The notes below the pieces were generated by a model. The model was not told where the DNA came from. It was given only the letters and a program-made list of their open reading frames with translations, and made no database searches. The position numbers and the translations under genes were made by a program. From the NCBI GenBank assembly GCA_020635235.1, contig JACKAF010000004.1, forward strand, positions 1-64,000: DNA of 64,000 bases, read 5' to 3'. Positions 33,033 to 40,787 of this stretch are shown here, piece after piece. Positions within the stretch are counted from its first letter, which is position 1. Each line of letters begins with the position of its first letter. This DNA comes from Pseudobdellovibrionaceae bacterium (GTDB taxonomy: Bacteria > Bdellovibrionota > FAC87 > UBA2466 > JACKAF01).

Positions 33033-33124
33033 AATCCCATGGGCCAGTGGTACTGGGCTTAGCGGGAAAGGGATTGCTTACCCCAAAAATAGATCGCTTG
33101 AACGGTAGTTACCGTTTTTTTGGG
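33033..33124 (+). promoter_or_regulatory. Structured nrdJ leader with ribosome-site-masking hairpin
   Basis: Several complementary segments lie directly before nrdJ. AATCCC (33033-33038) pairs with GGGATT (33070-33075), enclosing a CCAGT/ACTGG hairpin (33044-33056). Downstream, AACGGT (33101-33106) pairs with ACCGTT (33111-33116) and runs into seven T, like an intrinsic terminator. In addition CCCAAAAA (33082-33089) is complementary to TTTTTGGG (33117-33124), whose GGG is the start of the nrdJ Shine-Dalgarno GGGAGG. Such a fold could stop transcription or block translation. No known riboswitch was recognised. Confidence 0.55.
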
Positions 33125-33132
33125 AGGCCAGG

Positions 33133-36100
33133 ATGAAAATCCTTCGTCGCTTTACTAAAGAACTTGAATCGCCTTACGCGGATCAAAAATTTGTCCCTCG
33201 AAAATCCGAAATCCGTGAGCCGGACGGTAGGGTTGTTTTTTCTCAAGACAATGTGATGGTTCCGGAAGATTGGTCTCAGGTTGCCACAGACATTCTGGCC
33301 CAAAAGTATTTTCGCCGTACGGGCGTACCAGTACCGAAAAAAGGAAAAGGCAAAGCGGAGACCACGGGCGAAAATGACAGCCGACAGGTTTTCCATCGCT
33401 TGGCGGGCTGCTGGACCGCATGGGGCAAGCGCTACGGCTATTTTGATTCTGATGTCGATGCTGAAAACTTTTACGACGAAGTCAGGTACATGCTGTCTCA
33501 CCAGATGGCAGCGCCCAATAGCCCTCAGTGGTTTAATACGGGTTTACACTATGCCTACGGCATTACTGGACCTAGCCAGGGTCACTACTTCGTTGATCCC
33601 GATACCCGCACTTTGAAACGTTCGGATAGTTCTTACGAGCACCCGCAACCGCATGCGTGCTTTATTCAGAGTGTGAGCGACGATCTGGTGAACGAAAACG
33701 GGATTATGGACCTGTGGGTCCGCGAGGCCCGCCTGTTTAAGTACGGATCCGGAACCGGCACGAACTTCAGTTCGCTGCGAGGCGATGGTGAGCCTCTCAG
33801 TGGCGGTGGGCGATCCAGTGGGCTTATGTCCTTTTTGAAAGTAGGAGATCAGGCAGCCGGTGTGATCAAGAGTGGGGGAACCACGCGCCGGGCGGCTAAG
33901 ATGGTCTGCCTCGATTTGGATCACCCTGAGATTGAAGATTTTATCGGTTGGAAAGTTCTAGAGGAGCAAAAAGTCTCCGCGATGGTGACGGGTTCGAAAC
34001 TTCACCGACAGCACCTGGAAAAAGTTCTGAACGCCTGCTTTGTGGAGTCCGATGTCGTTGAGGTGGACCCCAAGCGTAATCCCGCACTTCGCGAGGCCCT
34101 CGTGGCGGCACGCGCGGCGATGATTCCGGACAACTACCTGGTAAAAATGTTGCAGTTGGCTCAGTCGGGAACTGTCGAGGTGGATTTTCCGCTTTTTGAT
34201 ACGGATTGGCAGGGCGAGGCCTACCGCACGGTCAGCGGGCAGAACTCCAACAACTCTGTGCGGGTTCCGAACAAGTTTTTCGAAGCTTTGGAACAAAACG
34301 GAAATTGGGAGCTTAAATGGCGGACTGACGGATCCGTCGCTAAAGTGATACCGGCGCGGGAACTTTGGGAAAAGATCAACTATGCCACTTGGGCCTGTGC
34401 CGATCCGGCGATCCAGTGCGATACCACGATTAACGAATGGCATACGTGCCCCGAGGGCGGACGCATTAACGCCTCCAACCCTTGCTCAGAGTACATGTTC
34501 CTGGACGATACGGCCTGCAACCTGGCTTCCATCAACTTGCTCAAATTTTACGATGAAGCAAGCCAGGCTTTCCGTTTGGAAGACTACACGCACGCCTGTC
34601 GGCTTTGGACGATCATTCTGGAAATCAGCGTGCTGATGGCGCAGTTTCCTAGCCGCGAGATTGCTCAACGTAGCTATGAGTACCGTACGTTGGGATTGGG
34701 TTACGCCAACCTTGGCGCTCTCTTGATGTCGATGGGAATTTCCTATGGAAGCCCCAAGGCGCTTGCTTTCACCGGTGCGCTAACGGCCATCCTGACGGGC
34801 GAGTCTTATGCGACGTCAGCGGAAATGGCGAAAGAGCAGGGTCCTTTCGAGAGATTTAAAGAGAACCGGGAGTCGATGCTTCGGGTGATCCGAAACCATC
34901 GCCGGGCAGCCTACAACGAGCTTTCGGAAACCTATGAGGGGATTTCAACCACCCCGATGGGGATTGAATCTGAGAACTGCCCAAGCGAGTTGTTACAGGC
35001 CGCGCGCTCTGCGTGGGATCGGGCGCTGGATTCCGGTAGTGAATATGGTTTTAGAAACGCTCAGGCGACTGTCATTGCGCCTACCGGAACTATCGGCTTG
35101 CTCATGGATTGCGACACCACCGGGATTGAGCCGGACTTTGCACTGGTGAAGTTCAAGAAGCTTGCCGGCGGTGGGTACTTTAAGATCATCAACCAATCCG
35201 TCCCGCGTGCCTTGCGCAATCTCGGGTACTCCGAGGCTGAGACGACCGCCATCGTACGCTACTGCGTCGGTACGGGAAGCTTTGAAGGGGCCCCCCACAT
35301 CAATACCGAGACGCTGAAAGCGAAGGGGTTCAAAAAGGACGGGCTTGAAAGGCTTGAAAAAGCTATCAAGAGCGCGTTCGAACTGCGGTTCGCCTTTAAC
35401 CAATGGAACCTCGGACCAGAGTTTTGTAAGGAAGTCCTGGGTCTCGACGAACAGATTTTACGCAACCCTCACTTTGATATATTGACGCATCTTGGATTTA
35501 CCGAAGAGCAAATCCGCGAGGCGAACGACCATATCTGTGGGCGAATGACCATCGAAGGGGCCCCTCATTTAAAAGAGGAGCACTACCCGATTTTTGATTG
35601 TGCCAACAAGTGTGGGCGCTACGGCAAACGCTACCTCAGCTATGGAACGCACATCGACATGATGGCCGCAGCACAACCCTTCATCAGCGGGGCGATCAGC
35701 AAAACAATCAACATGCCCAACGAGGCGACCGTTAAAGAAACCAAGGACGCTTATTTGGGCGCGTGGCGCAAAATGGTGAAAGCGATCTCGATATATCGGG
35801 ACGGCTCCAAACTTAGCCAACCGCTCAACGCGACTGCAGGGTCCCTCTTCGAGGGCCTCGAGGCGGATCTGAAGGATGAAGCGATGACTCGCCAAGAACA
35901 GATCGAGCAGGTGGCTCGAGAAATGTTGTTTGAGGCAGGGCACCGTCGCGAACTTCCAAAACGTCGTTTTGGCTACACGGTCAAGGCCACTATCGCGGGC
36001 CAGAGGGTATACGTTCGTACGGGTGAATACCAGGACGGTACACTTGGCGAAATCTTTGTGGACGTTTACAAAGAAGGGGCCGCTTACCGTTCCCTGATGA

Positions 36101-36651
36101 ACGCCTTTTCGATCGCTGTCTCGTTGGGACTCCAATATGGGGTGCCACTCGACGAGTTCGTGAAAAAGTTCACGCTCTTTCGTTTTGAGCCCAACGGGCA
36201 CGTTTCGGATCACGATCACATCAAGTTCTGTTCTTCCATCGTCGATTTTATTTTCCGCGATTTGGCGTTGAACTACTTGGGCAGAACGGACCTCGTGCAC
36301 GTGCCACCCAAGGCCCCGCCGGTGCTTCCGCGGACCGTTTACCGTACGAGTGCGAACGGCGGCACAGAAATGAGTTTAGGAGCGGCGGCCGCGATCGCGA
36401 TGGAAGCGGCTCCCCCAAGGACGGCGATCCCGCGTGCTGTTACGAGCACGACGGCCAGGGCGTCGAGCGAGCCGACCGACATGGCCATTACGTTAGAAGA
36501 ATGGGACGATGATAGTGCCTTGGCTTCTAAGTTGGCCAAGGCCCAGGGCTATGAAGGGGATCCTTGCACCGAGTGCGGCCAGTTCACAATGGTCCGTGGC
36601 GGGACGTGTTTGCGCTGCACGAGCTGCGGATCTACTTCCGGTTGTTCCTAG
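33133..36651 (+). CDS. nrdJ: Vitamin B12-dependent (class II) ribonucleotide reductase
   Basis: A 1172-residue class II ribonucleotide reductase, the long NrdJ form, which uses adenosylcobalamin to make deoxyribonucleotides with or without oxygen. The N-terminal part has A-A-P-N-S-P-Q-W-F-N-T-G. The catalytic core has N-P-C-S-E at 449-453 with the radical-site Cys451, followed by T-A-C-N-L-A-S-I-N-L, and further on A-P-T-G-T-I-G. The C-terminus has C-T-E-C-G and C-L-R-C-T-S-C-G, a zinc-ribbon-like tail carrying the cysteines that re-reduce the active site. The start is ATG at 33133 with GGGAGG five bases upstream; part of that site can pair with an upstream segment. No NrdR box was evident. 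A methyltransferase of a different cassette follows. Confidence 0.96.
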   Translation: MKILRRFTKELESPYADQKFVPRKSEIREPDGRVVFSQDNVMVPEDWSQVATDILAQKYFRRTGVPVPKKGKGKAETTGENDSRQVFHRLAGCWTAWGKRYGYFDSDVDAENFYDEVRYMLSHQMAAPNSPQWFNTGLHYAYGITGPSQGHYFVDPDTRTLKRSDSSYEHPQPHACFIQSVSDDLVNENGIMDLWVREARLFKYGSGTGTNFSSLRGDGEPLSGGGRSSGLMSFLKVGDQAAGVIKSGGTTRRAAKMVCLDLDHPEIEDFIGWKVLEEQKVSAMVTGSKLHRQHLEKVLNACFVESDVVEVDPKRNPALREALVAARAAMIPDNYLVKMLQLAQSGTVEVDFPLFDTDWQGEAYRTVSGQNSNNSVRVPNKFFEALEQNGNWELKWRTDGSVAKVIPARELWEKINYATWACADPAIQCDTTINEWHTCPEGGRINASNPCSEYMFLDDTACNLASINLLKFYDEASQAFRLEDYTHACRLWTIILEISVLMAQFPSREIAQRSYEYRTLGLGYANLGALLMSMGISYGSPKALAFTGALTAILTGESYATSAEMAKEQGPFERFKENRESMLRVIRNHRRAAYNELSETYEGISTTPMGIESENCPSELLQAARSAWDRALDSGSEYGFRNAQATVIAPTGTIGLLMDCDTTGIEPDFALVKFKKLAGGGYFKIINQSVPRALRNLGYSEAETTAIVRYCVGTGSFEGAPHINTETLKAKGFKKDGLERLEKAIKSAFELRFAFNQWNLGPEFCKEVLGLDEQILRNPHFDILTHLGFTEEQIREANDHICGRMTIEGAPHLKEEHYPIFDCANKCGRYGKRYLSYGTHIDMMAAAQPFISGAISKTINMPNEATVKETKDAYLGAWRKMVKAISIYRDGSKLSQPLNATAGSLFEGLEADLKDEAMTRQEQIEQVAREMLFEAGHRRELPKRRFGYTVKATIAGQRVYVRTGEYQDGTLGEIFVDVYKEGAAYRSLMNAFSIAVSLGLQYGVPLDEFVKKFTLFRFEPNGHVSDHDHIKFCSSIVDFIFRDLALNYLGRTDLVHVPPKAPPVLPRTVYRTSANGGTEMSLGAAAAIAMEAAPPRTAIPRAVTSTTARASSEPTDMAITLEEWDDDSALASKLAKAQGYEGDPCTECGQFTMVRGGTCLRCTSCGSTSGCS

Positions 36652-36652
36652 A

Positions 36653-36697
36653 CTAGAGTTTCCGTTGGCAAGTCATCTGCGTTGAATGATCTGGCCG
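36653..36697 (+). repeat. Degenerate direct repeat, left copy
   Basis: A 45-base segment directly after the nrdJ stop, starting CTAGAG and ending CTGGCCG. It matches the segment at 38655-38700 at about 35 of 46 aligned positions in the same orientation. The two copies bracket the FkbM methyltransferase, the gene remnant and the glycosyltransferase-like gene. Confidence 0.6.
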
Positions 36698-36759
36698 CGT
36701 CGACGATAAAATTGGGCAACGCTTCTTCGTCAGACGTCCTACTTCAAAGGTGGGGGTGC

Positions 36760-37533
36760 ATGGAATATTTTGAGATTGAATACCCCTCGTCGAAACGTGC
36801 TCAGTCAAGAACGTTCTTTTTTCCCGGAATCGATGACCACATAACGAACCAGATTCGCCAGCGGGGATCATTTTATGAGAGTGACCTATTGGAACATGTT
36901 TTTCGGACAGTGCCTAGGCACGGAATCTTCCTGGATATTGGGGCGAACATAGGTAACCACACTGTCTTCTTCGCGGCTTTCATGGCAAAACAGGTCGTTA
37001 GCTTTGAGCCTCACCCGATGCTTTTTGGCATTCTTGAGGAGGTCATCAGGAGAAACGGGCTCGATAACGTGACTTGCCTCGAGCTGGCCCTTAGCAGTCA
37101 CTCTGGTAAAGGGAGGCTTGTTCTACCTCAAGGGGCTCAGGGCAATTATGGAGTCTTTACTTTGAGCGGCGGTGAAGACACGCCTGGCGGCGTAGAAGTG
37201 TCACTTAGATCTCTTGATGAGGTTCTGGCATCACTTTCCGAGGTGGCGGGAGAGTCGATCACCGCAATCAAGATTGACGTAGAGCGGACTGAGGAGGAAG
37301 TGTTGGCGGGCGCTCAAAAGACTATTGCGGAACACAGACCCCATCTATTCATCGAGATTCAGGAGGCAGACCGCAGGGAAAGAATAACCCACGAACTTGC
37401 CGATTTGGGCTACCGAGTTGTCGGTTGTTTTTGTGCCACTCCGACCTATCACTTTGCTCCGTGGAGTGCTACTAAGCACTTTTTGTTTCGGGTGAAACGT
37501 AAACTCGCGGCAATTGCCCGCCGAAAGAAATGA
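36760..37533 (+). CDS. FkbM-family methyltransferase
   Basis: A 257-residue FkbM-type SAM-dependent methyltransferase. Motif I F-L-D-I-G-A-N-I-G-N-H-T-V-F-F-A is near residue 62, then V-S-F-E-P-H-P. The C-terminal I-K-I-D-V-E-R-T-E-E-E-V-L-x-G-A segment is typical of the family. FkbM enzymes O-methylate sugars, lipids or secondary metabolites; next to a glycosyltransferase-like gene the most likely target is a glycan. I took the ATG at 36760, which has AGGTGG upstream. A TTG at 36682 in frame would add 26 residues but lies in the repeat. The start of a degraded frame overlaps its stop (ATGA at 37530). Confidence 0.85.
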   Translation: MEYFEIEYPSSKRAQSRTFFFPGIDDHITNQIRQRGSFYESDLLEHVFRTVPRHGIFLDIGANIGNHTVFFAAFMAKQVVSFEPHPMLFGILEEVIRRNGLDNVTCLELALSSHSGKGRLVLPQGAQGNYGVFTLSGGEDTPGGVEVSLRSLDEVLASLSEVAGESITAIKIDVERTEEEVLAGAQKTIAEHRPHLFIEIQEADRRERITHELADLGYRVVGCFCATPTYHFAPWSATKHFLFRVKRKLAAIARRKK

Positions 37534-37566
37534 AAATCCTCGCTATTATATTGCGCAACGGTTTAG

Positions 37567-37704
37567 GTGCGAGGTGTCACAAGGTGGCGGCGCCATCCCA
37601 ACAGAGTAAGATTAGGACGTCCTCAGTTGGTTGCAGACGAGATTCTACCGCAGCTATGTGATAAACTTCCGTTGATGGTGAAGATCTTTGGCTACGAAGT
37701 CTAA
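37567..37704 (+). pseudogene. Remnant of a sulfotransferase-like gene (3' end)
   Basis: The 198 bases between the two cassette genes hold an open segment ending at TAA 37702-37704. It reads W-R-R-H-P-N-R-V ... D-E-I-L-P-Q-L-C-D-K-L-P-L-M-V-K-I-F-G-Y-E-V. Its R-W start, I-x-x-x-C-x-x-L-M centre and F-G-Y-E end resemble the C-terminus of sulfotransferases. No start or upstream domain remains. A second broken frame begins at 37530 (Met-Lys-Ile-Leu-Ala-Ile-Ile-Leu) in another phase. This suggests a gene lost by internal deletion. The family call is by pattern only. Confidence 0.4.
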
Positions 37705-37731
37705 ACCCTTACCAGATAGGAAGCCTTTAGT

Positions 37732-38634
37732 ATGGGCGAGCCCTCAATTATCGTCAGCTTGACTGCGATCAGGTCGCGGGCAGACTCATTGCATACGGTT
37801 CTTCGCTCGCTGGTGGAACAAACACTTAGGCCAAGCCGGATAATTCTTTGGCTTTCTTCAGCATCCTATATGAACGATCAGGGTTTTGAAGATGTTCCGC
37901 CCGGCGTGGGTTCGCTCCAAAGCGCCGGCTCAATTGAAATCCGATGGACCGATAATACCGGACCTTATCGTAAGTTGTTGCCTGTCCTGCAGGAGACGTG
38001 GGATCAAGATGTGCTCTTGGTTACGGCCGATGACGACACGCTTTACCCGACCGATTGGTTGAAACAGCTCATGCAAGCCCACAGTGAGGCCCCAGATTGC
38101 GTCATTGCCTACCGCGTACGTCTGATGCACCAAACTGGGGGGAAGCTATCCCCTTATTTGGAGTGGGCATTCCCCTCCTATTATCACCCAATGGAGCACT
38201 CAGCGTACTTTCCAACTGGCAAAGACGGGGTTCTCTACCGGCCCCGATTTTTCGATGAGCGAATTTTCAACAAGGACTTTCTGCGAAAATGTCCCACCAA
38301 TGATGACATCTGGTTTCGTGCGGGGACGATCGCGAACGGCGTACGAGTTCGACGGGTAAACCGTGTGCATTGGGACTTCCCTGAAACGCGATCCACCGAA
38401 GCAGCTCGACTATTTGATGGAAATGCGGAACGAAACGATAGGATGATCCAAGATACGTTTCCTCTTTTTGGAATAACTGCAGATAGTTTACGACAGATTC
38501 TTACACCCTACGAACGAACAAAGCTTACTGCGCTCGGATTCTTCTCAGGAGTGCGCGGGACGGCCGGGAAAATAGCGCGGAGAATCCTTTCTCAGTCGAA
38601 GCGGGGTGAGCCCAAGCAACCGCGCTTGCGCTAG
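37732..38634 (+). CDS. GT-A type glycosyltransferase-like protein
   Basis: A 300-residue protein with a GT-A fold start: I-I-V-S-L-T-A-I-R-S-R, then L-R-S-L-V-E-Q-T-L-R-P-S-R-I-I-L-W-L-S. A triple-Asp metal/sugar-nucleotide motif, T-A-D-D-D-T-L-Y-P, follows near residue 100. The C-terminal part holds N-D-D-I-W-F-R-A-G, as in some capsule-type glycosyltransferases. A sugar transfer to a surface polymer is likely; donor and acceptor are unknown. The start is ATG at 37732 (GGAAG upstream is a modest site). It is the last gene before the right-hand repeat and appears cut off from any larger glycan locus. Confidence 0.8.
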   Translation: MGEPSIIVSLTAIRSRADSLHTVLRSLVEQTLRPSRIILWLSSASYMNDQGFEDVPPGVGSLQSAGSIEIRWTDNTGPYRKLLPVLQETWDQDVLLVTADDDTLYPTDWLKQLMQAHSEAPDCVIAYRVRLMHQTGGKLSPYLEWAFPSYYHPMEHSAYFPTGKDGVLYRPRFFDERIFNKDFLRKCPTNDDIWFRAGTIANGVRVRRVNRVHWDFPETRSTEAARLFDGNAERNDRMIQDTFPLFGITADSLRQILTPYERTKLTALGFFSGVRGTAGKIARRILSQSKRGEPKQPRLR

Positions 38635-38654
38635 GAAACTTGCATGCTTCTCAC

Positions 38655-38700
38655 CTAGAACTCCCACTGGCAAAGCATCTGAGTCGAGATGATTTGGCCG
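38655..38700 (+). repeat. Degenerate direct repeat, right copy
   Basis: A 46-base segment starting CTAGAA and ending TTTGGCCG, about 76 percent identical to 36653-36697 with one single-base gap. It begins 20 bases after the glycosyltransferase stop. Similarity ends sharply after GGCCG on both sides, which is why the pair is treated as a repeat rather than chance. Confidence 0.6.
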
Positions 38701-39003
38701 TTCCAGCATAGGCAGCCATTGCCATCGCAGGCCCAACCCGAGCCTTTCAGATACTAATTTCTCTATCTTAATCATGACAAAAGTAGGGGACGACGGACAC
38801 CCATCGGGGTGACGAAATTGGTATTCCGCCTGTTTAAATACCCATGATCACAGCTGTGATCGCAAAGAGGCCCGTTCCATTGCGCAACTTTGGCGCGATC
38901 CGCTATTAACAATTTCAACATTAAACAAAAACTGAATGCCGCGCCCGTGGTCGCGATTTCGACTGAACTTCAAGCGCGGTGCTCTTATTGTCTGGAGGAA
39001 AAA
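38701..39003. other. Intergenic region with a 16-bp palindrome
   Basis: No gene is supported in these ~300 bases. An open frame from 38890 runs into the lipoprotein gene but lacks a ribosome site and would precede a second, good signal peptide, so it is not used. The stretch holds the palindrome at 38846-38861 and an AT-rich segment (38900-38930), and ends with the GGAGG site of the lipoprotein gene. Confidence 0.5.
38846..38861. promoter_or_regulatory. Perfect 16-bp palindrome, candidate operator
   Basis: GATCACAGCTGTGATC is fully self-complementary with no loop, so a dimeric DNA-binding protein site is more likely than an RNA hairpin. The half-site TGTGATC resembles CRP/FNR-family half-sites, but the two halves are arranged tail to tail. 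It lies 142 bases upstream of the lipoprotein start at 39004. Confidence 0.45.
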
Positions 39004-39456
39004 ATGAAACACAAATTAATAGGCTTCACATTGGTGCTGGCGATTACGGTCCTTGCAGGGTGTGGAAAGAGTGGCGAGTTTGACTACCTGTTTGATCCCC
39101 CGAATCAGCCCGGAGGGACTCCGAGCAACATCCAAGGTCTGTGGCGTTTAGATTCGTCCACGGCGTCACAGGAAGTCCGCGCGGAAGTTGGCAGTGACTA
39201 CGTGGTTCTCGCGGGTAAGTGCACGTTGCAAGGCCAGACGGTCATTGTTGGCAAGAAAGTGTCGGCAACCGTGAATTCTGATTCGATCGATATCAAAGAA
39301 GCGGTCAATGAAGACAAGCGCGAGGGGAATGTCCTCTGCAGCCTTAGCATCCCGGCGATGAGCTATGACTTGCAGAACAACCGTGGCCGAGCCCAGTTGC
39401 GTCGCATCGGAGTAAGCTTCACGAAACTATTGGATCTCAAGGATCTGAAAAAGTAA
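39004..39456 (+). CDS. Lipoprotein of unknown function
   Basis: A 150-residue lipoprotein. Signal peptide with lipobox L-A-G-C (Cys at about residue 20) followed by G-K-S, which points to outer-membrane sorting. After a Pro/Gly-rich linker comes a compact domain beginning I-Q-G-L-W-R-L-D-S-S, a small beta-barrel-like pattern seen in many lipocalin-type lipoproteins. The family was not identified. The start is ATG at 39004 with GGAGG six bases upstream. A strong terminator follows, so it is probably monocistronic, perhaps under control of the palindrome upstream. Confidence 0.8.
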   Translation: MKHKLIGFTLVLAITVLAGCGKSGEFDYLFDPPNQPGGTPSNIQGLWRLDSSTASQEVRAEVGSDYVVLAGKCTLQGQTVIVGKKVSATVNSDSIDIKEAVNEDKREGNVLCSLSIPAMSYDLQNNRGRAQLRRIGVSFTKLLDLKDLKK

Positions 39457-39468
39457 GCGGCAACGCTG

Positions 39469-39513
39469 ACCCCACTCCGGCTCTGCAATCCTTCAGACCG
39501 GAGTGGGGTTTTT
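39469..39513 (+). terminator. Rho-independent terminator after the lipoprotein gene
   Basis: ACCCCACTCCGG (39469-39480) pairs perfectly with CCGGAGTGGGGT (39498-39509), with a 17-base loop, and is followed by a run of T (39509-39513). It begins 13 bases after the stop codon. This is the clearest intrinsic terminator in the window. Confidence 0.9.
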
Positions 39514-39598
39514 GTTTCTCGTCGGTATCAGTAAAAGCCCCTCGGAATTGACGCGTAGCGTTTGGTTGTGGTGCATTGGCGCCTCTGTGGAGGTGGCG

Positions 39599-40363
39599 AT
39601 GCGCGCGTTCATTACAGCGACCGTTCTAATAGCCTGTTGTTTTTCTATTTTGGCTAGTGCCTTTGATAATGGCTCGCGATTGCCAAACAAAATTCCCAGA
39701 ACCCTTCGAAAAAAGGCGCTTTGCGCGGACATTGATTTCGATCTCGTTATCTGGCCGCAACTCATCAAGCATGAACCTCGTTTAGAGACACAGCTTCAGC
39801 TTATGGCCGAAGGTTCCAACCAACTCGGCAAAGAAATCGATATTACCAACTGCCAAGTGATCTACCCCGTGAATGAAAACGGCAAGCTTACGGATGGGAT
39901 GTGGGACATTCGAGTGGATCACAATTGGCTTACCAAAGGAAAGCTGAATGAAGCCGTCCCCCACCAGGCCGGAATGCGGATTGTTTTTTCGCGTAAGGAA
40001 CGCGTGGCTAGTCGCCGGGGTGAGGTGCCGTTTACCTTGAGCATCCGCGGCGTCACTTACTGTTGGGGACAAGACGGTTGTGCCGAAATGGGGATTCCCT
40101 TTTCGCCGGATGAGAAGGCATTGGCCGAAGGTCCCAAGTACATACCGGGAGAGGCCAACGATCCACCCCAGCTCGTTCCGGGGGGTGGCAATGAACCGTC
40201 CAAGCTGGTTCCTGGTAATGGTCAAGAGACGGGGCCAAAGCCGAAGGCGGTAGTTCCGCCGAAGAAGTTACGAAACCCGATGGTCATTGAGGAGCGGAGC
40301 CTGCCCGGCACCGATCCGCGGGTGCCGGACGAGCGCGAGAAGTCCGGATCGTCTTCCCCCTAG
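39599..40363 (+). CDS. Secreted protein with proline-rich C-terminal repeats
   Basis: A 254-residue secreted protein. Residues 1-~20 are the signal peptide. The middle (about 40-180) is probably globular, containing D-I-T-N-C-Q-V-I-Y-P and R-G-V-T-Y-C-W-G-Q-D-G-C with possible disulfides. The tail, from about 190, is Pro/Gly-rich with imperfect repeats around L-V-P-G-G-G-N-E-P and L-V-P-G-N-G-Q-E. It is disordered in appearance and could span or bind the cell wall. The start is ATG at 39599 after GGAGG; the frame is open back into the upstream terminator but that part is not coding. The family is not recognised. Confidence 0.75.
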   Translation: MRAFITATVLIACCFSILASAFDNGSRLPNKIPRTLRKKALCADIDFDLVIWPQLIKHEPRLETQLQLMAEGSNQLGKEIDITNCQVIYPVNENGKLTDGMWDIRVDHNWLTKGKLNEAVPHQAGMRIVFSRKERVASRRGEVPFTLSIRGVTYCWGQDGCAEMGIPFSPDEKALAEGPKYIPGEANDPPQLVPGGGNEPSKLVPGNGQETGPKPKAVVPPKKLRNPMVIEERSLPGTDPRVPDEREKSGSSSP

Positions 40364-40454
40364 GCGGTGGCTGGAACCTAGACGCTATTTGTAGAAAGTT
40401 TCGCCCACATTTCAAGGGCTTAACTCTGGCATTGCCGTTGCACTTTTTAGAGGC

Positions 40455-40787
40455 ATGACCCGTGCACTCTTCATTCTAATGTGTTTTGTAGCCATGCCTA
40501 CATTGGGGACTGATTCCGCTGCGCCGGCTTCCCAGCCACCTACGAAGGTGGAGGCGGCTAAAGGCTCAAGCCCACTTCCCACGCCCAAACGCCTAATATC
40601 GGAGAACCGAGCAGGTATTAGAAATTTGCGAGAAACGCTCAAACCGGTACCGACCGGGGACGCTTGGTTGGATGGTATATTGTCCGAATGGAGCGGATTT
40701 GCCTTTGATATGGCCGACGACGTCCTCCGGCAATTTGGACTCCGTCAGCAAAAACCCGCCGAGCCTACTACCGAAGATTCGAAATAG
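40455..40787 (+). CDS. Small secreted protein, unknown function
   Basis: A 110-residue protein with a signal peptide (Met-Thr-Arg then a hydrophobic run ending near Leu-Gly-Thr). An Ala/Pro/Ser-rich linker follows, and then a short helical domain (R-N-L-R-E-T-L, D-D-V-L-R-Q-F-G-L-R). No known family. The ribosome site is poor: AGAGG is only one base from the ATG. Its 3' end overlaps that of the convergent desaturase gene by 20 bases. Confidence 0.6.
   Translation: MTRALFILMCFVAMPTLGTDSAAPASQPPTKVEAAKGSSPLPTPKRLISENRAGIRNLRETLKPVPTGDAWLDGILSEWSGFAFDMADDVLRQFGLRQQKPAEPTTEDSK

Noticed and set aside
32890..33132. Cobalamin riboswitch upstream of nrdJ
   Set aside because: The conserved B12 box and the GCCACTG/GGGAAGG core were not found in order; only loose resemblances (GGTGAGCGACATCC, GCGGGAAAGG) are present.
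35569..36300. 243-codon open frame on the minus strand
   Set aside because: Antisense shadow of nrdJ.
38890..39003. 38-residue extension of the lipoprotein at 39004
   Set aside because: It would place a non-signal sequence before a perfect lipoprotein signal; GGAGG precedes the ATG at 39004.
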